A stretch of DNA of 64,000 bases from DATMGU01 sp035555315 (GTDB lineage: Bacteria > Pseudomonadota > Alphaproteobacteria > ATCC43930 > CGMCC-115725). Positions 1 to 8,596 of this stretch are shown in pieces. Location: positions 1 to 64,000 of the forward strand of contig DATMGU010000114.1 of assembly GCA_035555315.1 (NCBI GenBank), written 5' to 3'. Positions within the stretch are counted from its first letter, which is position 1. Each line of letters begins with the position of its first letter. The translations under genes and the position numbers were made by a program. Below the pieces are notes generated by a model. It had not been told where the DNA came from. It searched no databases and was given only the letters and a program-made list of their open reading frames with translations.

Positions 1-1
1 C

Positions 2-484
2 TTCTACGATGATTGCGCCGATAGCCTGGCCGAGCATCTGGCGGCCGGCCGCGACGTCGCCGTGCTGTGCGAGGGCGATCCGTTCTTCTACGGCTCGTTC
101 ATGTATCTGTTCGGCCGCCTGTCACGCCGGTTCGAGACCGAGGTGGTGCCCGGCGTCGCGTCGGTCATGGCGTGCAGTGCGGCGTTGGGGGCACCGCTGA
201 CCTATCGCAACGACGTGCTGTCGATCATCCCCGGCACGCTGTCCGAGGCGGAGTTGCTGACCCGGTTGGCCGCCGCCGACGCGGCGGCGGTGATGAAGCT
301 CGGCCGGAACTTCGCCAAGGTGCGCGCGGCGCTCGTCACCTTGGGGCTTGCCGACCGTGCCCGGTATATCGAGCGGGCCAGCATGGCGCGACAGCGCATC
401 CTGCCGCTCGACGAGGTCGATGCCGATGCCGTGCCGTATTTCGCCATGGTCGTGGTGCCCAGCCGCCGGTCCGGGGCGCCGTGA
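2..484 (+). CDS. cobI: precorrin-2 C20-methyltransferase, 5' truncated by window edge
   Basis: The reading frame is open from base 2, so only the last 160 residues are present. The product would transfer a methyl group from SAM to C20 of precorrin-2, an early step of corrin-ring synthesis in the cytoplasm. It shows the tetrapyrrole methyltransferase core: CEGDPFFYGSF (the GDP-type SAM loop), then VVPGVASVMACSA, then MKLGRNFAKV and a C-terminal YFAMVVV strand, in the order typical of CobI/CbiL. It is followed by cobJ, whose GTG start overlaps its TGA stop, so the two are translationally coupled. No in-frame stop is visible upstream, so the start lies outside the window. Confidence 0.9.
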   Translation, partial: FYDDCADSLAEHLAAGRDVAVLCEGDPFFYGSFMYLFGRLSRRFETEVVPGVASVMACSAALGAPLTYRNDVLSIIPGTLSEAELLTRLAAADAAAVMKLGRNFAKVRAALVTLGLADRARYIERASMARQRILPLDEVDADAVPYFAMVVVPSRRSGAP

Positions 485-1278
485 ACGCGGTATCACGCCC
501 GGCCGGTTCCCTGACCATCCTCGGGCTGGGCCCCGGCGCTGTCGCCTGGCTGACCCCTGCCGCGCAAGCGGCGATCGCCGAGGCTTCCGATCTGGTCGGC
601 TATGCCCCCTATCTGGCGCAAATTCAGGATCATCTGCCCGGTCAGCGGCGACACGCCTCGGACAACCGGGTCGAATTGGATCGCGCCCGGCATGCGCTCG
701 ACATGGCGGCCGAGGGACGGTCGGTGGCGCTGATATCGGGCGGCGATCCCGGCATCTTCGCCATGGCCGCCGCCGCGTTCGAGGCGTTGGAGGCGGCTCA
801 GGCGAGCGGATCGACGGTCTGGGATGCCGTTGAGATCCGCGTGGAGCCTGGCATCTCGGCGATGCAGGCCGCGGCGGCGCGGGTCGGAGCACCGCTCGGT
901 CATGATTTCTGCGTGATTTCGCTGTCGGACAATCTGAAGCCCTGGGCGATCGTCGCGCGCCGGCTGGAAGCGGTGGCGGCGGCGGATCTGGTGCTGGCGC
1001 TGTACAACCCGATCTCGCGCCAGCGGCCTTGGCAATTGGCGGAGGCGTTTCAGATCATGCTGGGCCATCGCGCGCCGTCGACGCCGGTTGTGCTGGGCCG
1101 GGATATCGGTCGTCCGGGCGAGACCGTCCGGCTGACCGATCTTGCTCGGGCCGATCCGGCTGAGATCGACATGCGCACGGTGGTCCTGATCGGCTCCTCG
1201 ACGACCCGGCGCTGGGTCCGTGCCGATGGCAGCGAGTGGGTCTACACGCCGCGTTCCTATCCCGGTGAGCCGGCATGA
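481..1278 (+). CDS. cobJ: precorrin-3B C17-methyltransferase
   Basis: This 265-residue enzyme methylates C17 of precorrin-3B, the ring-contraction step of cobalamin synthesis. The start is GTG at 481, overlapping the cobI stop (GTGA). This places the family-typical opening LTILGLGPG at residues 9-17 and gives the normal CobJ length. Other visible signatures are SGGDPGIFAMA (SAM-binding loop), VEPGISAMQAAAARVGAPL, ALYNPISR, and a C-terminal VLIGSSTTRRW segment. The frame remains open upstream of 481 into cobI, but that extension has no family features. The 3' end overlaps the convergent cobK by 22 nt. Confidence 0.95.
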   Translation: MNAVSRPAGSLTILGLGPGAVAWLTPAAQAAIAEASDLVGYAPYLAQIQDHLPGQRRHASDNRVELDRARHALDMAAEGRSVALISGGDPGIFAMAAAAFEALEAAQASGSTVWDAVEIRVEPGISAMQAAAARVGAPLGHDFCVISLSDNLKPWAIVARRLEAVAAADLVLALYNPISRQRPWQLAEAFQIMLGHRAPSTPVVLGRDIGRPGETVRLTDLARADPAEIDMRTVVLIGSSTTRRWVRADGSEWVYTPRSYPGEPA

Positions 1279-2012
1279 TCGCCGACCCAGCCGATCGCCG
1301 CCGCGACCGAGGGCAGGATGGTGCCGTCCGGCGGCGACGGGCGCTTCAGCAAGATCACCGGGATGCCCAACTGCCGGGCGGCGGCGAGCTTGGCATAGGT
1401 CGCGGCACCGCCGCTGTGTTTGGCGACGATCCGATCGATCCGCTCCTCCCGCAGCAGCGCGAACTCGTTCTCCAGCGCGAACGGCCCGCGCGCCAGGATC
1501 AGCCGGTGATGATGGATCGCCGGCATCGGCTCCGGCTGATCGATGGTGCGGATCAGGAACCAGCTTTCCGTCACCCGTGCGAAGGGCGCCAGTTCCTGCC
1601 GGCCGATCGTCAGGAAGACCCGGTGGATGCCGTCCAGCAATGCCGTGGCGGCGGCCTCCATGGTATCGACCATGCGCCAATCATCGCCGGCCTGCCGCTC
1701 CCAGGCGGGCCGAACCAGCATGGCGCGCGGCACGCCGGCCTGCGCGCAGGCCGCCGCGGCGTTGCCGCTGATGGTCGCGGCGAAAGGGTGCGTGGCGTCG
1801 ATCACCAGATCGATGTGGGCCTCACCCAGATAAGTCGCCAGCCCCTCGACGCCGCCGAACCCGCCGATCCGCGCTTCACCCGGCGGCAATACCGGCGACC
1901 TCGTGCGGCCGGCGAGGGAGGTCACCACGGCCAACCTCGGATCGCCGTCGAGCGCATGCGCGAGGGCGGTCGCCTCGGTCGTGCCGCCCAGGATCAAAAG
2001 CCGTGTCCGCAT
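1257..2012 (-). CDS. cobK: precorrin-6A reductase
   Basis: The 251-residue product reduces precorrin-6A to precorrin-6B with NADPH. It opens with the nucleotide-binding segment LLILGGTTEATALA at residues 5-18. It also has VIDATHPFAATIS (the conserved CobK/CbiJ motif), FLTIGRQELAPF, and a late VAKHSGGAATYAKLAAAR segment. I chose ATG 2012 because an upstream extension of the frame loses similarity and runs through cobL. Only 22 nt separate this start from the divergent cobL start, so the cobK promoter must lie inside cobL. The 3' end overlaps cobJ tail to tail. Confidence 0.92.
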   Translation of the reverse strand: MRTRLLILGGTTEATALAHALDGDPRLAVVTSLAGRTRSPVLPPGEARIGGFGGVEGLATYLGEAHIDLVIDATHPFAATISGNAAAACAQAGVPRAMLVRPAWERQAGDDWRMVDTMEAAATALLDGIHRVFLTIGRQELAPFARVTESWFLIRTIDQPEPMPAIHHHRLILARGPFALENEFALLREERIDRIVAKHSGGAATYAKLAAARQLGIPVILLKRPSPPDGTILPSVAAAIGWVGDHAGSPG

Positions 2013-2034
2013 GACATAGTTATGGCCGGTGATC

Positions 2035-3261
2035 ATGCCTGACGAAACCCCCTGGCTTACCATCGTCGGCATCGGCGAGGACGGCGTCGACGGTCTGTCC
2101 ACCTTGGCGCGGGCGGCGATCGACACGGCGGAGCTGCTGGTCGGCGGCGCGCGGCATCTGGCGATGCTGCCGACGGACGGGCGGCAGCGGCTGAGCTGGG
2201 CGAGCCCCTTGACCGCGACGATCCCGGTGCTGCTGGAGCAACGCGGCCGGCGCGTCTGTGTGCTGGCGAGCGGCGACCCCATGTGGTTCGGTATCGGCGC
2301 CACCCTCGCCCGCCACGTGCCGGCGGCCGAGCTGCGCGTGATTCCGGCGCCCTCGGCGTTCAGCCTCGCCGCCGCCCGGCTCGCCTGGCCGCTGGCCGAG
2401 ACGGTCTGTCTCTCGATCCATGGCCGGCCGACCGAGCTGGTCGTGCCGCATCTCCATCCAGGCGCGCGGCTGTTGCTGCTGGCCTGGGATGGCGGCACGC
2501 CGGAAACCTTGGCTCGGCTGCTCTGCCGGCACGGCTTCGGATCGTCGGAGATGACCGTGCTCGAGGCGATGGGCGGCGGGGCGGAGCGGCGTCGTACCCG
2601 AACGGCGGCAGGCTGGCTCGCCGATCCGCCGGCCGAGCCGGTAGCGGCGCTCAACACGATCGGCGTGCTGTGCCGGTCGGACCCCGGCGCGCGGCTGTTG
2701 TCGAGCGTGCCGGGCCTGCCAGACGCTGCCTTCGAGCATGACGGACAATTGACCAAGCAGATGATCCGGGCGGTGACGCTGGCGGCACTGGCGCCCCGGC
2801 CTGGTCAAATGTTGTGGGATGTCGGCGCCGGTGCCGGGTCCGTCGCCATCGAATGGTTGCGTGCCGACCCGCGTAACCGGGCGATCGCGATCGAGCGCCG
2901 GGTCGATCGGGCCGATCGGTTGAAGCGCAACGCGGCGACCCTCGGCACGCCCGATCTCATCACCGTGACCGGAGCGGCGCCCGAGGCGCTTGACGGTCTC
3001 GATCCGCCGGATGCGATCTTCATCGGTGGCGGACTTGGCATTCCGCGAGTGATCGAGCGCTGTTGGATGGCCCTGCCTGACGGGGGTCGTTTGGTCGCCA
3101 ATGCCGTGACGCTGGAAGGCGAGGCGGTGCTGCTGGATTGGCGGGCACGTCATGGCGGCGAACTCAACCGATTATCGATCGCCCGGGCCGAGCCCATCGG
3201 TGGGTTGACCGGCTGGCGGCCCGCCATGCCGGTGACCCAATGGTCAATCGCCAAGCCATGA
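2035..3261 (+). CDS. cobL: precorrin-6Y C5,15-methyltransferase (decarboxylating), bifunctional
   Basis: This 408-residue fusion joins a C5 methyltransferase half (CbiE-like, residues 1-210) and a decarboxylating C15 methyltransferase half (CbiT-like, 220-408), turning precorrin-6B into precorrin-8. The first half shows WLTIVGIGEDG, LVGGARHLA, ASGDPMWFGIG and VIPAPSAFSLAAARL. The second half begins KQMIRAVTLAALAP and carries the SAM site WDVGAGAGSVAIEW, then AIFIGGGLG and LVANAVTLEGEAVL. GTG 2029 is two codons upstream, but ATG 2035 is the conventional choice. The stop overlaps the cobE start (ATGA). The single-chain form is typical of the aerobic pathway. Confidence 0.95.
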   Translation: MPDETPWLTIVGIGEDGVDGLSTLARAAIDTAELLVGGARHLAMLPTDGRQRLSWASPLTATIPVLLEQRGRRVCVLASGDPMWFGIGATLARHVPAAELRVIPAPSAFSLAAARLAWPLAETVCLSIHGRPTELVVPHLHPGARLLLLAWDGGTPETLARLLCRHGFGSSEMTVLEAMGGGAERRRTRTAAGWLADPPAEPVAALNTIGVLCRSDPGARLLSSVPGLPDAAFEHDGQLTKQMIRAVTLAALAPRPGQMLWDVGAGAGSVAIEWLRADPRNRAIAIERRVDRADRLKRNAATLGTPDLITVTGAAPEALDGLDPPDAIFIGGGLGIPRVIERCWMALPDGGRLVANAVTLEGEAVLLDWRARHGGELNRLSIARAEPIGGLTGWRPAMPVTQWSIAKP

Positions 3262-3659
3262 GAGAGGTGCCTGCCCTGGCGATCGGCGTCGGCTGCCGCC
3301 CCGGCTGTTCCGCCGACGAGATCATTGCCTTGATCGAGACCTCGATCGCGTTGGCCGGGCGTCCTGGGCATCGGCTGGCCGGGTTGTTCACCAGCGCCGA
3401 CCGCGGCCGCGAAGCGGGGCTGATCGAAGCGGCGCGGCGGTTGGGCTGCGGCCTTGTCGGCTTCGCGCATGCCCGCCTGATGGCCGAGCAGGATCGGCTC
3501 GACAGCCCGTCGGCCACCGTGTTGCGGGCGATCGGCGTTCCCAGCGTCGCCGAAGCCGCGGCCTTGGCCGCGAGCGGTCCGGATGGGATCTTGGTCGTGC
3601 CCAAGCTGCGCTCCGCGGCGGTAACCTGCGCCATCGCGCTTATGGAACGACCGTCATGA
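3258..3659 (+). CDS. cobE: cobalamin biosynthesis protein CobE (CbiG C-terminal domain-like)
   Basis: A 133-residue protein matching the CobE/CbiG C-terminal domain: LAIGVGCRPGCSADEII near the N terminus, GLFTSADRGREAGLIEAARRLG in the middle, and VPSVAEAAALAASG with VVPKLRSAAVTCAIA at the end. Family members act in the ring-contraction or deacylation part of corrin synthesis; their exact chemistry in aerobic organisms is poorly defined. The start is ATG 3258, overlapping the cobL stop by 4 nt, and the 3' end overlaps the cobM start in the same way. This coupling makes it part of a cobL-cobE-cobM operon. An in-frame ATG at 3138 lies inside cobL and is rejected. Confidence 0.9.
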   Translation: MREVPALAIGVGCRPGCSADEIIALIETSIALAGRPGHRLAGLFTSADRGREAGLIEAARRLGCGLVGFAHARLMAEQDRLDSPSATVLRAIGVPSVAEAAALAASGPDGILVVPKLRSAAVTCAIALMERPS

Positions 3660-4423
3660 CCGTGCATTTCATCGGCGCTGGTCCCGGTGCCCCCGATCTG
3701 CTGACCTTGCGCGCCCGCGACCTCATCGCCGCTTGTCCGGTCTGTCTCTATGCGGGCTCGCTGGTGCCGCCGGAGATCGTCGCCCATGCGCCGCCGGGCG
3801 CGCGGCTGATCGACACCGCCACGATGACCCTGGATCAGATCATCGCGGAGCTGCGGGCGGCGCATCAGGCGGGCAGGGATGTTGCCCGGCTGCAATCCGG
3901 CGATACATCGATCTTCAGCGCCGTCGCCGAGCAGATCCGCCGGCTGCGCGTGCTCGGCATCCCCTATACGGTGACGCCGGGCGTGCCGGCCTTCGCGGCC
4001 GCGGCCGCGGCACTGGCGATGGAACTGACCTTGCCGGGGCTCAACCAGACAGTCGTGTTGACGCGCACGTCGGTACGGTCATCGCCGATGCCGCCGGGCG
4101 AGGATCTCGCCATACTCGGTCAGTCGGGCGCCACCCTGGCGATCCATCTCTCGATCCAGAACGTCGGCTCGGTGGTCGAGCGGCTGGTGCCGCTGTATGG
4201 CGCCGATTGCCCGGTGGCGGTGATCTATCGGGCGAGCTGGCCGGATCAACGCGTGCTGCGCTGCCGGCTCGTCGATCTCGCGGCCGAGGTCGCGGCGTCG
4301 GGCATTGGCCGCACCGCCCTCATCCTGGTCGGTCCGGCGCTGGCCGAGGATGCCGCTTTCCGCGACAGCGCGCTCTACGGCCCGGATGCCGGCCGCCGCG
4401 CGCAGGACGATACGTGGCAATGA
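3656..4423 (+). CDS. cobM: precorrin-4 C11-methyltransferase
   Basis: The 255-residue product methylates C11 of precorrin-4. It has the canonical order VHFIGAGPGAPDLLTLRA (residues 3-20), CLYAGSLVP, LQSGDTSIFSAVAEQ (SAM loop), YTVTPGVPAFAAAAAAL, ELTLPGLNQTVVLTR and a final ALILVGPAL. Length and motif spacing fit CobM/CbiF. ATG 3656 overlaps the cobE stop (ATGA). The gene converges on cbiD with a 28-nt gap in which I see no terminator. Confidence 0.95.
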   Translation: MTVHFIGAGPGAPDLLTLRARDLIAACPVCLYAGSLVPPEIVAHAPPGARLIDTATMTLDQIIAELRAAHQAGRDVARLQSGDTSIFSAVAEQIRRLRVLGIPYTVTPGVPAFAAAAAALAMELTLPGLNQTVVLTRTSVRSSPMPPGEDLAILGQSGATLAIHLSIQNVGSVVERLVPLYGADCPVAVIYRASWPDQRVLRCRLVDLAAEVAASGIGRTALILVGPALAEDAAFRDSALYGPDAGRRAQDDTWQ

Positions 4424-4451
4424 GCCCGGGAGGCAGGCCAATGAGCCTGGG

Positions 4452-5546
4452 TCATGCCCAATCCGACGTGCCGACCAGACGACCGGTCCGATCGATGACC
4501 AGGACTTCGAGTGCCACGGCGCCGGTTCTCAGCACGCCGCGCGCGGTCGCCTGGGCGGCCTTTGCCACATGGTCGCCGAGCGGCAATCCGGCGGCCTCTG
4601 CCCAGCCCAGAACCTCCGCCGCGGTATTGGCTGTCGGCGCGCGCGCGGCCAGGTCGGGGCTGGCACCGAGCGTCCTCAGGGCGGTGGCCAGCCAGTCGAA
4701 GTCTACCTGGCTGCGGCCGGAATGCAGGTCGAGATGACCCTGGGCGAGCTTGGTCAACTTGGCGAACCCGCCCCCTATCGTCACGCGTTCGACCGGGTGG
4801 CCGCGCAGGTATTTCAGCATGCCGCCGGCGAAATCGCCCATGTCGACGAATGCCAGTTCCGGCAGCCCGCGATAGGCGGCGACCGCGCGTTCGGAGGTCG
4901 CCCCGGTGCAGCCCGCGATATGATGGATGTCGTTCGCCCGGGCGACGTCGATGCCCCGGTGGATCGCGTCGATCCAGGCCGAGCAGGAATACGGGATGAC
5001 GATGCCCGTGGTACCGAGGATCGACAGGCCGCCCAGGATGCCGAGGCGCGGATTCCAGGTCTTCAGCGCCAGCCGCTCGCCATCCTCGACCGACAGTTCG
5101 ATGACCACGTCGCCGGCGACGCCGTGTTCGGCGGCCAGTTCGGCGATCACGGTCCGCATCATCGCACGGGGCACCGGGTTGATCGCCGGTTCGCCGACCG
5201 AAAGGGGCAGACCGGCACGGGTTACCGTGCCGACGCCGGGGCCGGCACGGAATATCACCCCCGCGCCGACATCGGCGGGCCGGATCGTCGCCAGAACCAG
5301 GGCGCCATGGGTCACGTCCGGGTCGTCGCCGGCATCCTTGATGATCCCGGCCATCGCCTTGCCTTCCGCCAGGGTTTCCCGGGCGAGCGCGAAGGAGGGC
5401 CGCTGACCGCGCGGCAGGGTGATGGTCACCGGATCGGGGAAGCGTCCGGTCAGCAAGGCATGATAAGCCGCCTTGGTCGCCGCGGTGGCGCAGGCCCCGG
5501 TCGTCCAGCCTCGGCGCAGGGGTGTCGCGGGCGGCGTCTCGCTCAT
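4452..5546 (-). CDS. cbiD: cobalt-precorrin-5B C1-methyltransferase type CbiD
   Basis: A 364-residue protein with the CbiD hallmarks: LRRGWTTGACATAATKAA near the N terminus, TRAGLPLSVGEPAINPVPR, WNPRLGILGGLSILGTTGIV, and HHIAGCTGATSERA. CbiD methylates C1 in the anaerobic (cobalt-early) pathway. Here it sits among genes of the aerobic type (cobK, fused cobL, cobE), and no cobF is present in the visible part, so it probably supplies C1 methylation in place of CobF. It is divergent from cobB, with 49 nt between the start codons. That gap is too short for a cobalamin riboswitch. Confidence 0.94.
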   Translation of the reverse strand: MSETPPATPLRRGWTTGACATAATKAAYHALLTGRFPDPVTITLPRGQRPSFALARETLAEGKAMAGIIKDAGDDPDVTHGALVLATIRPADVGAGVIFRAGPGVGTVTRAGLPLSVGEPAINPVPRAMMRTVIAELAAEHGVAGDVVIELSVEDGERLALKTWNPRLGILGGLSILGTTGIVIPYSCSAWIDAIHRGIDVARANDIHHIAGCTGATSERAVAAYRGLPELAFVDMGDFAGGMLKYLRGHPVERVTIGGGFAKLTKLAQGHLDLHSGRSQVDFDWLATALRTLGASPDLAARAPTANTAAEVLGWAEAAGLPLGDHVAKAAQATARGVLRTGAVALEVLVIDRTGRLVGTSDWA

Positions 5547-5595
5547 GACCGCTTATATGCATCTCTCGGGGAGCTTGCCTAGTGAAGGTGATGGG

Positions 5596-6918
5596 ATGAG
5601 GGGTGTGCGCGGTCTGATCGTCTCGGCGCCGGCCTCCGCCGCCGGCAAGACGACGGTGACGCTCGGCCTGTTGCGGGCGCTCACCCGCCGCGGTATCGCG
5701 GTGGCACCGGCCAAGATCGGGCCGGATTACATCGATCCGGCCTTCCATGTCGCCGCCACCGGCCGGACTTCGGTCAACCTCGACACCTGGGGCATGCGGC
5801 CATCGACCGTGGCCGGGCTGATCGCCGGCCTGGGAGAGGCGGCGGATCTGGTCGTGGTCGAAGGCGCCATGGGCCTGTTCGATGGCGCCAGCGGTCCGGC
5901 CGACCCGCTGGCCGATGGATCGACCGCCGCCTTGGCCGCGGCGACCGGCTGGCCGGTGCTGCTGGTCGTCGACTGCACGGGGCAGGCGCAATCGATGGGG
6001 GCCCTGGTGCGTGGCTTCGCGGCGCATCGGCCGGATGTCCGCATCGGTGGCGTCGTGCTGAACCGTATCGCCAGCGAGCGGCACCGCCGCATGGTAAGCG
6101 AGGCGGTAGAGGCGGTCGGCGTGAAGGTTCTGGCGACGCTGCCGCGCCAGACGGACACCATTCCGTCGCGCCATCTGGGACTGGTCCAGGCCGAGGAACT
6201 GACGGAGCTATCCGGCCTGATCGACCGGCTGGCCGATCAGATCGAGGCGGGCGGCTCGATCGATGCCATCATGGGCGTCGCGACGGTTCATGGTTTCGCG
6301 GATGCCGTGACGACCGAGCCCGCCGTGCCGCCGATCGGGCAGCGCATCGCCGTGGCGCGGGATGCCGCCTTCGGCTTCGCTTATCCACATCTGCTCGACG
6401 GCTGGCGCCGCGCCGGCGCGGAACTCGTTTTCTTTTCGCCGTTGAGCGGGGCGGGGCCCGGGTCAGATTGCGACGCGATCTATCTGCCGGGTGGCTATCC
6501 CGAGCTGCATGCGGGCGCATTGGCCGGCAACCAGGCCTTTCTCGATGGCTTGCGCCGGGGGGCGATGCGCGGCCCGGTCTGGGGCGAATGCGGCGGCTAT
6601 ATGGTGCTGGGAACGGGGATGGAGACGGCCGATGGTGCCCGCTTCGCCATGGCCGGCTTGTTGGGCCTGGAGACCTCCTTCGCCAAGCGTCGCCTGCAAT
6701 TCGGCTATCGGCAGGCGCTCCTGACGGAGGCCGGCCCGCTGGGTGAGGCCGGTGCGCGGTTCCGAGGTCATGAATTCCACTATTCGACGATCATCGAGGA
6801 ATCCCGGGAACCGCCGCTGTTCGAGCTCAGCGACGCCGCCGGCGCGCCTCTGCCGGGTGCCGGGCGCCGGCGCGGCGCGGTGTTCGGCTCCTACCTGCAT
6901 CTCATCGACAGGGCGTAG
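5596..6918 (+). CDS. cobB: hydrogenobyrinic/cobyrinic acid a,c-diamide synthase
   Basis: This 440-residue enzyme amidates the a and c side chains of the corrin ring using glutamine and ATP. It has an N-terminal P-loop, SAPASAAGKTTVTLGLL (about residues 10-26), KIGPDYIDPAFH, VVEGAMGLFDG, and a C-terminal type-1 glutamine amidotransferase domain with YLPGGYPELH, the nucleophile Cys332 in GECGGYMVLG, and FRGHEFHYS. I prefer ATG 5596: it begins seven codons before the P-loop strand, whereas the frame open further upstream runs antisense into cbiD. It ends 10 nt from the convergent lprI-like gene. Confidence 0.93.
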   Translation: MRGVRGLIVSAPASAAGKTTVTLGLLRALTRRGIAVAPAKIGPDYIDPAFHVAATGRTSVNLDTWGMRPSTVAGLIAGLGEAADLVVVEGAMGLFDGASGPADPLADGSTAALAAATGWPVLLVVDCTGQAQSMGALVRGFAAHRPDVRIGGVVLNRIASERHRRMVSEAVEAVGVKVLATLPRQTDTIPSRHLGLVQAEELTELSGLIDRLADQIEAGGSIDAIMGVATVHGFADAVTTEPAVPPIGQRIAVARDAAFGFAYPHLLDGWRRAGAELVFFSPLSGAGPGSDCDAIYLPGGYPELHAGALAGNQAFLDGLRRGAMRGPVWGECGGYMVLGTGMETADGARFAMAGLLGLETSFAKRRLQFGYRQALLTEAGPLGEAGARFRGHEFHYSTIIEESREPPLFELSDAAGAPLPGAGRRRGAVFGSYLHLIDRA

Positions 6919-6928
6919 GTCGAGCGTG

Positions 6929-7480
6929 TTAGGGCTGCGTCGCTGAGTCGGCCGGGGCTGCCAGCGGTGTGCGGTCCTGGATCAGCCGGCGCAGACGCAG
7001 GGTGCGCAGGTTGGTGTTGACGCAGGTGCATCGCAGGACGGCGCGATCGCGTCTTTCGTCGAGGATTTTCGCGTCCGCCTCGGCGTCGCAATCCACCGCG
7101 GAGAAACTCTTCCATTCCGATTGGGCGCGGCGCAGATCCGGCAGGCGTCGCGAAATGGCGTCGGGGGCGGCACCCGGTACCGGGCTGCTGGCCAGATCGT
7201 CGTTCTGGTCGTCGAAATCCGCCTGGATCTGATCCCAGACGCGCGCCAATGCCTGGTCCGCTGCGACCGCCCGTGCCTTCAGGCAGGCATCGTAGCGGTG
7301 TTCCGGGCTCCCTTCCGGATTGGCCGCGATGCAGGCCTTGGTCGGCTCGCAGGAGGCTTCCGCCGCCGATTGCGGGTTCTGTTCGGCAGGGGCCGCGCTC
7401 CAGGCGTTCACATTCCAGGGCGGCAGGGCCGGAACCAGCAAAGCCACCAGCAAAGCCACCAGCGTCCGAGATCGATCCAT
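6929..7480 (-). CDS. secreted LprI-like (DUF1311) protein
   Basis: A 183-residue exported protein with a signal peptide (basic MDRSR, a Leu/Val/Ala core, cleavage probably after NAWSA). The mature part resembles the lysozyme-inhibitor LprI N-terminal (DUF1311) family: ALARVWDQIQADF, then the QSEWKSFSAVDCDAEAD pattern typical of the (Q/L)xxWxxFRDAEC motif, and a CTCVNTNLRTLRLRRLI tail. Cysteine pairs suggest periplasmic disulfides. A strong Shine-Dalgarno (GGAGGAGGGG) precedes the ATG. It has no evident link to the cobalamin or flagellar genes around it; inhibition of lysozyme is inferred only from the family name. Confidence 0.65.
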   Translation of the reverse strand: MDRSRTLVALLVALLVPALPPWNVNAWSAAPAEQNPQSAAEASCEPTKACIAANPEGSPEHRYDACLKARAVAADQALARVWDQIQADFDDQNDDLASSPVPGAAPDAISRRLPDLRRAQSEWKSFSAVDCDAEADAKILDERRDRAVLRCTCVNTNLRTLRLRRLIQDRTPLAAPADSATQP

Positions 7481-7559
7481 CTGCCCCTCCTCCGGATCCG
7501 CGAGTGGCGTGCCGGGAGAAGCGTAACGGAACGATCGACGGCCTTCAAACAGCGATGAG

Positions 7560-7590
7560 GGGCGTGGGAGGGGTCCTATTAACGGCTTGT
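7560..7590 (+). promoter_or_regulatory. possible CtrA-like site upstream of the DUF1217 gene
   Basis: A TTAA-N7-TGAA arrangement around 7579-7593, in an otherwise GC-rich leader, matches seven of eight core bases of the CtrA consensus TTAA-N7-TTAA. CtrA controls early flagellar genes in many alphaproteobacteria. A single imperfect match is weak evidence. Confidence 0.25.
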
Positions 7591-7654
7591 GAACGTTTTA
7601 CGCCAATCATGTTCGATTACGTGGCGGCAGATCCGTCGCCGAGTGGAGGATGTC

Positions 7655-8497
7655 ATGAGCGGGGTTACCGGGCTCAGCCTTTATACGCTGACTGAAAAGA
7701 CGGAAACGGCCCAGCTCGCGTCGTTTGCCAAGACGCCGACCGTCAAGCAAGCGACCGCCGCCTTCTCCGCCGCCGCGCCGACCATTACAACGGTTGACGA
7801 GCTGCTCAACAATTACAAGGCGTTGAGCGTGGCGCTGGGTTCGGTCGGCCTTAGCGGCGTGATCAACCAAAGGGCGCTGCTGAAGGAAGTGCTGACGCAG
7901 GATCCGAAGGCCAGCAAATCCTACGTCAATCAGGTTTCCGACGCGCGGTTTCGGCAGTTCGCCACGAATTTCGGATCGCTCTCGACCGATGGCGGCGCCA
8001 AGCTGAAAAACGCCTCCTTCATTCAGAACGTAAACTCCAACTACGTCCAAAATCAATTCGAGAAATCGATCGGCAAGCAGGACACCTATGTCCAGCAGTC
8101 GATGTATTTCACCCGCCTCGCCTCGGGTGCGACGGGCAAGGATGCGATGAACAGCATCCTCGCCGATGCGACGCTGGGCGCGGTGGTGCGCGGTGCCTAC
8201 TCCCTGCCATCATCGGTCGGCGGCTTCGATCCGTCGGTCCAGAAGACGATGCTGACCGCGCAGGGTTTCGACGTGACGAAGTTGCAGGACCCAGCCTATG
8301 TAAAGAACATCGCCGAGCGCTATCTGCTGGTCAACGACCAGAGCGCCTCCAGCTCGAGCAGTTCGCTTCTCAGTCTGTTCAACGGCAGCACCAGCTCCGG
8401 CAATAGCATTCTCAGCACGGTCGAAGCCAATACCGGCGGTACCAGTACCGGCACAAGCTCGTCGAGCAACGCCAGCTTGATTAATCTGTTTGCCTGA
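7655..8497 (+). CDS. DUF1217 flagellar-locus protein
   Basis: A 280-residue protein resembling the DUF1217 family, which in alphaproteobacteria is commonly encoded in flagellar clusters and has no established biochemical role. Seen here: SLYTLTEKTETAQLASFAKTP at the N terminus, a helical body with ITTVDELLNNYKALSVALG and FRQFATNFGSL, and IAERYLLVNDQ near residue 235. A Ser/Thr/Gly-rich tail of about 40 residues follows. ATG 7655 is preferred over an upstream in-frame ATG at 7589 because a GGAGG ribosome site lies 5-6 nt before it. There is no signal peptide. It converges with flaF, 99 nt away. Confidence 0.7.
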   Translation: MSGVTGLSLYTLTEKTETAQLASFAKTPTVKQATAAFSAAAPTITTVDELLNNYKALSVALGSVGLSGVINQRALLKEVLTQDPKASKSYVNQVSDARFRQFATNFGSLSTDGGAKLKNASFIQNVNSNYVQNQFEKSIGKQDTYVQQSMYFTRLASGATGKDAMNSILADATLGAVVRGAYSLPSSVGGFDPSVQKTMLTAQGFDVTKLQDPAYVKNIAERYLLVNDQSASSSSSSLLSLFNGSTSSGNSILSTVEANTGGTSTGTSSSSNASLINLFA

Positions 8498-8596
8498 AAA
8501 TCTTGGTCGCCTGCCCCTTTGGGCGGCGAACCTGCCCGACCGAAGTGCTGGGCCAGGCGAAGGTGCTGCTCTCCCCATCCTTTCTATAGGGTCGCT

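Noticed and set aside
493..1680. 395-codon minus-strand frame over cobJ and cobK
   Set aside because: It overlaps two well-supported cob genes in other frames and shows no family motif.
5547..5595. Cobalamin riboswitch between cbiD and cobB
   Set aside because: The gap is 49 nt, far too short, and I saw no B12-box-like sequence in the visible cob gaps.
4375..6174. 599-codon minus-strand frame over cbiD and cobB
   Set aside because: It is out of frame with cbiD and Arg/Gly/Pro-rich, a typical shadow frame of GC-rich coding DNA.
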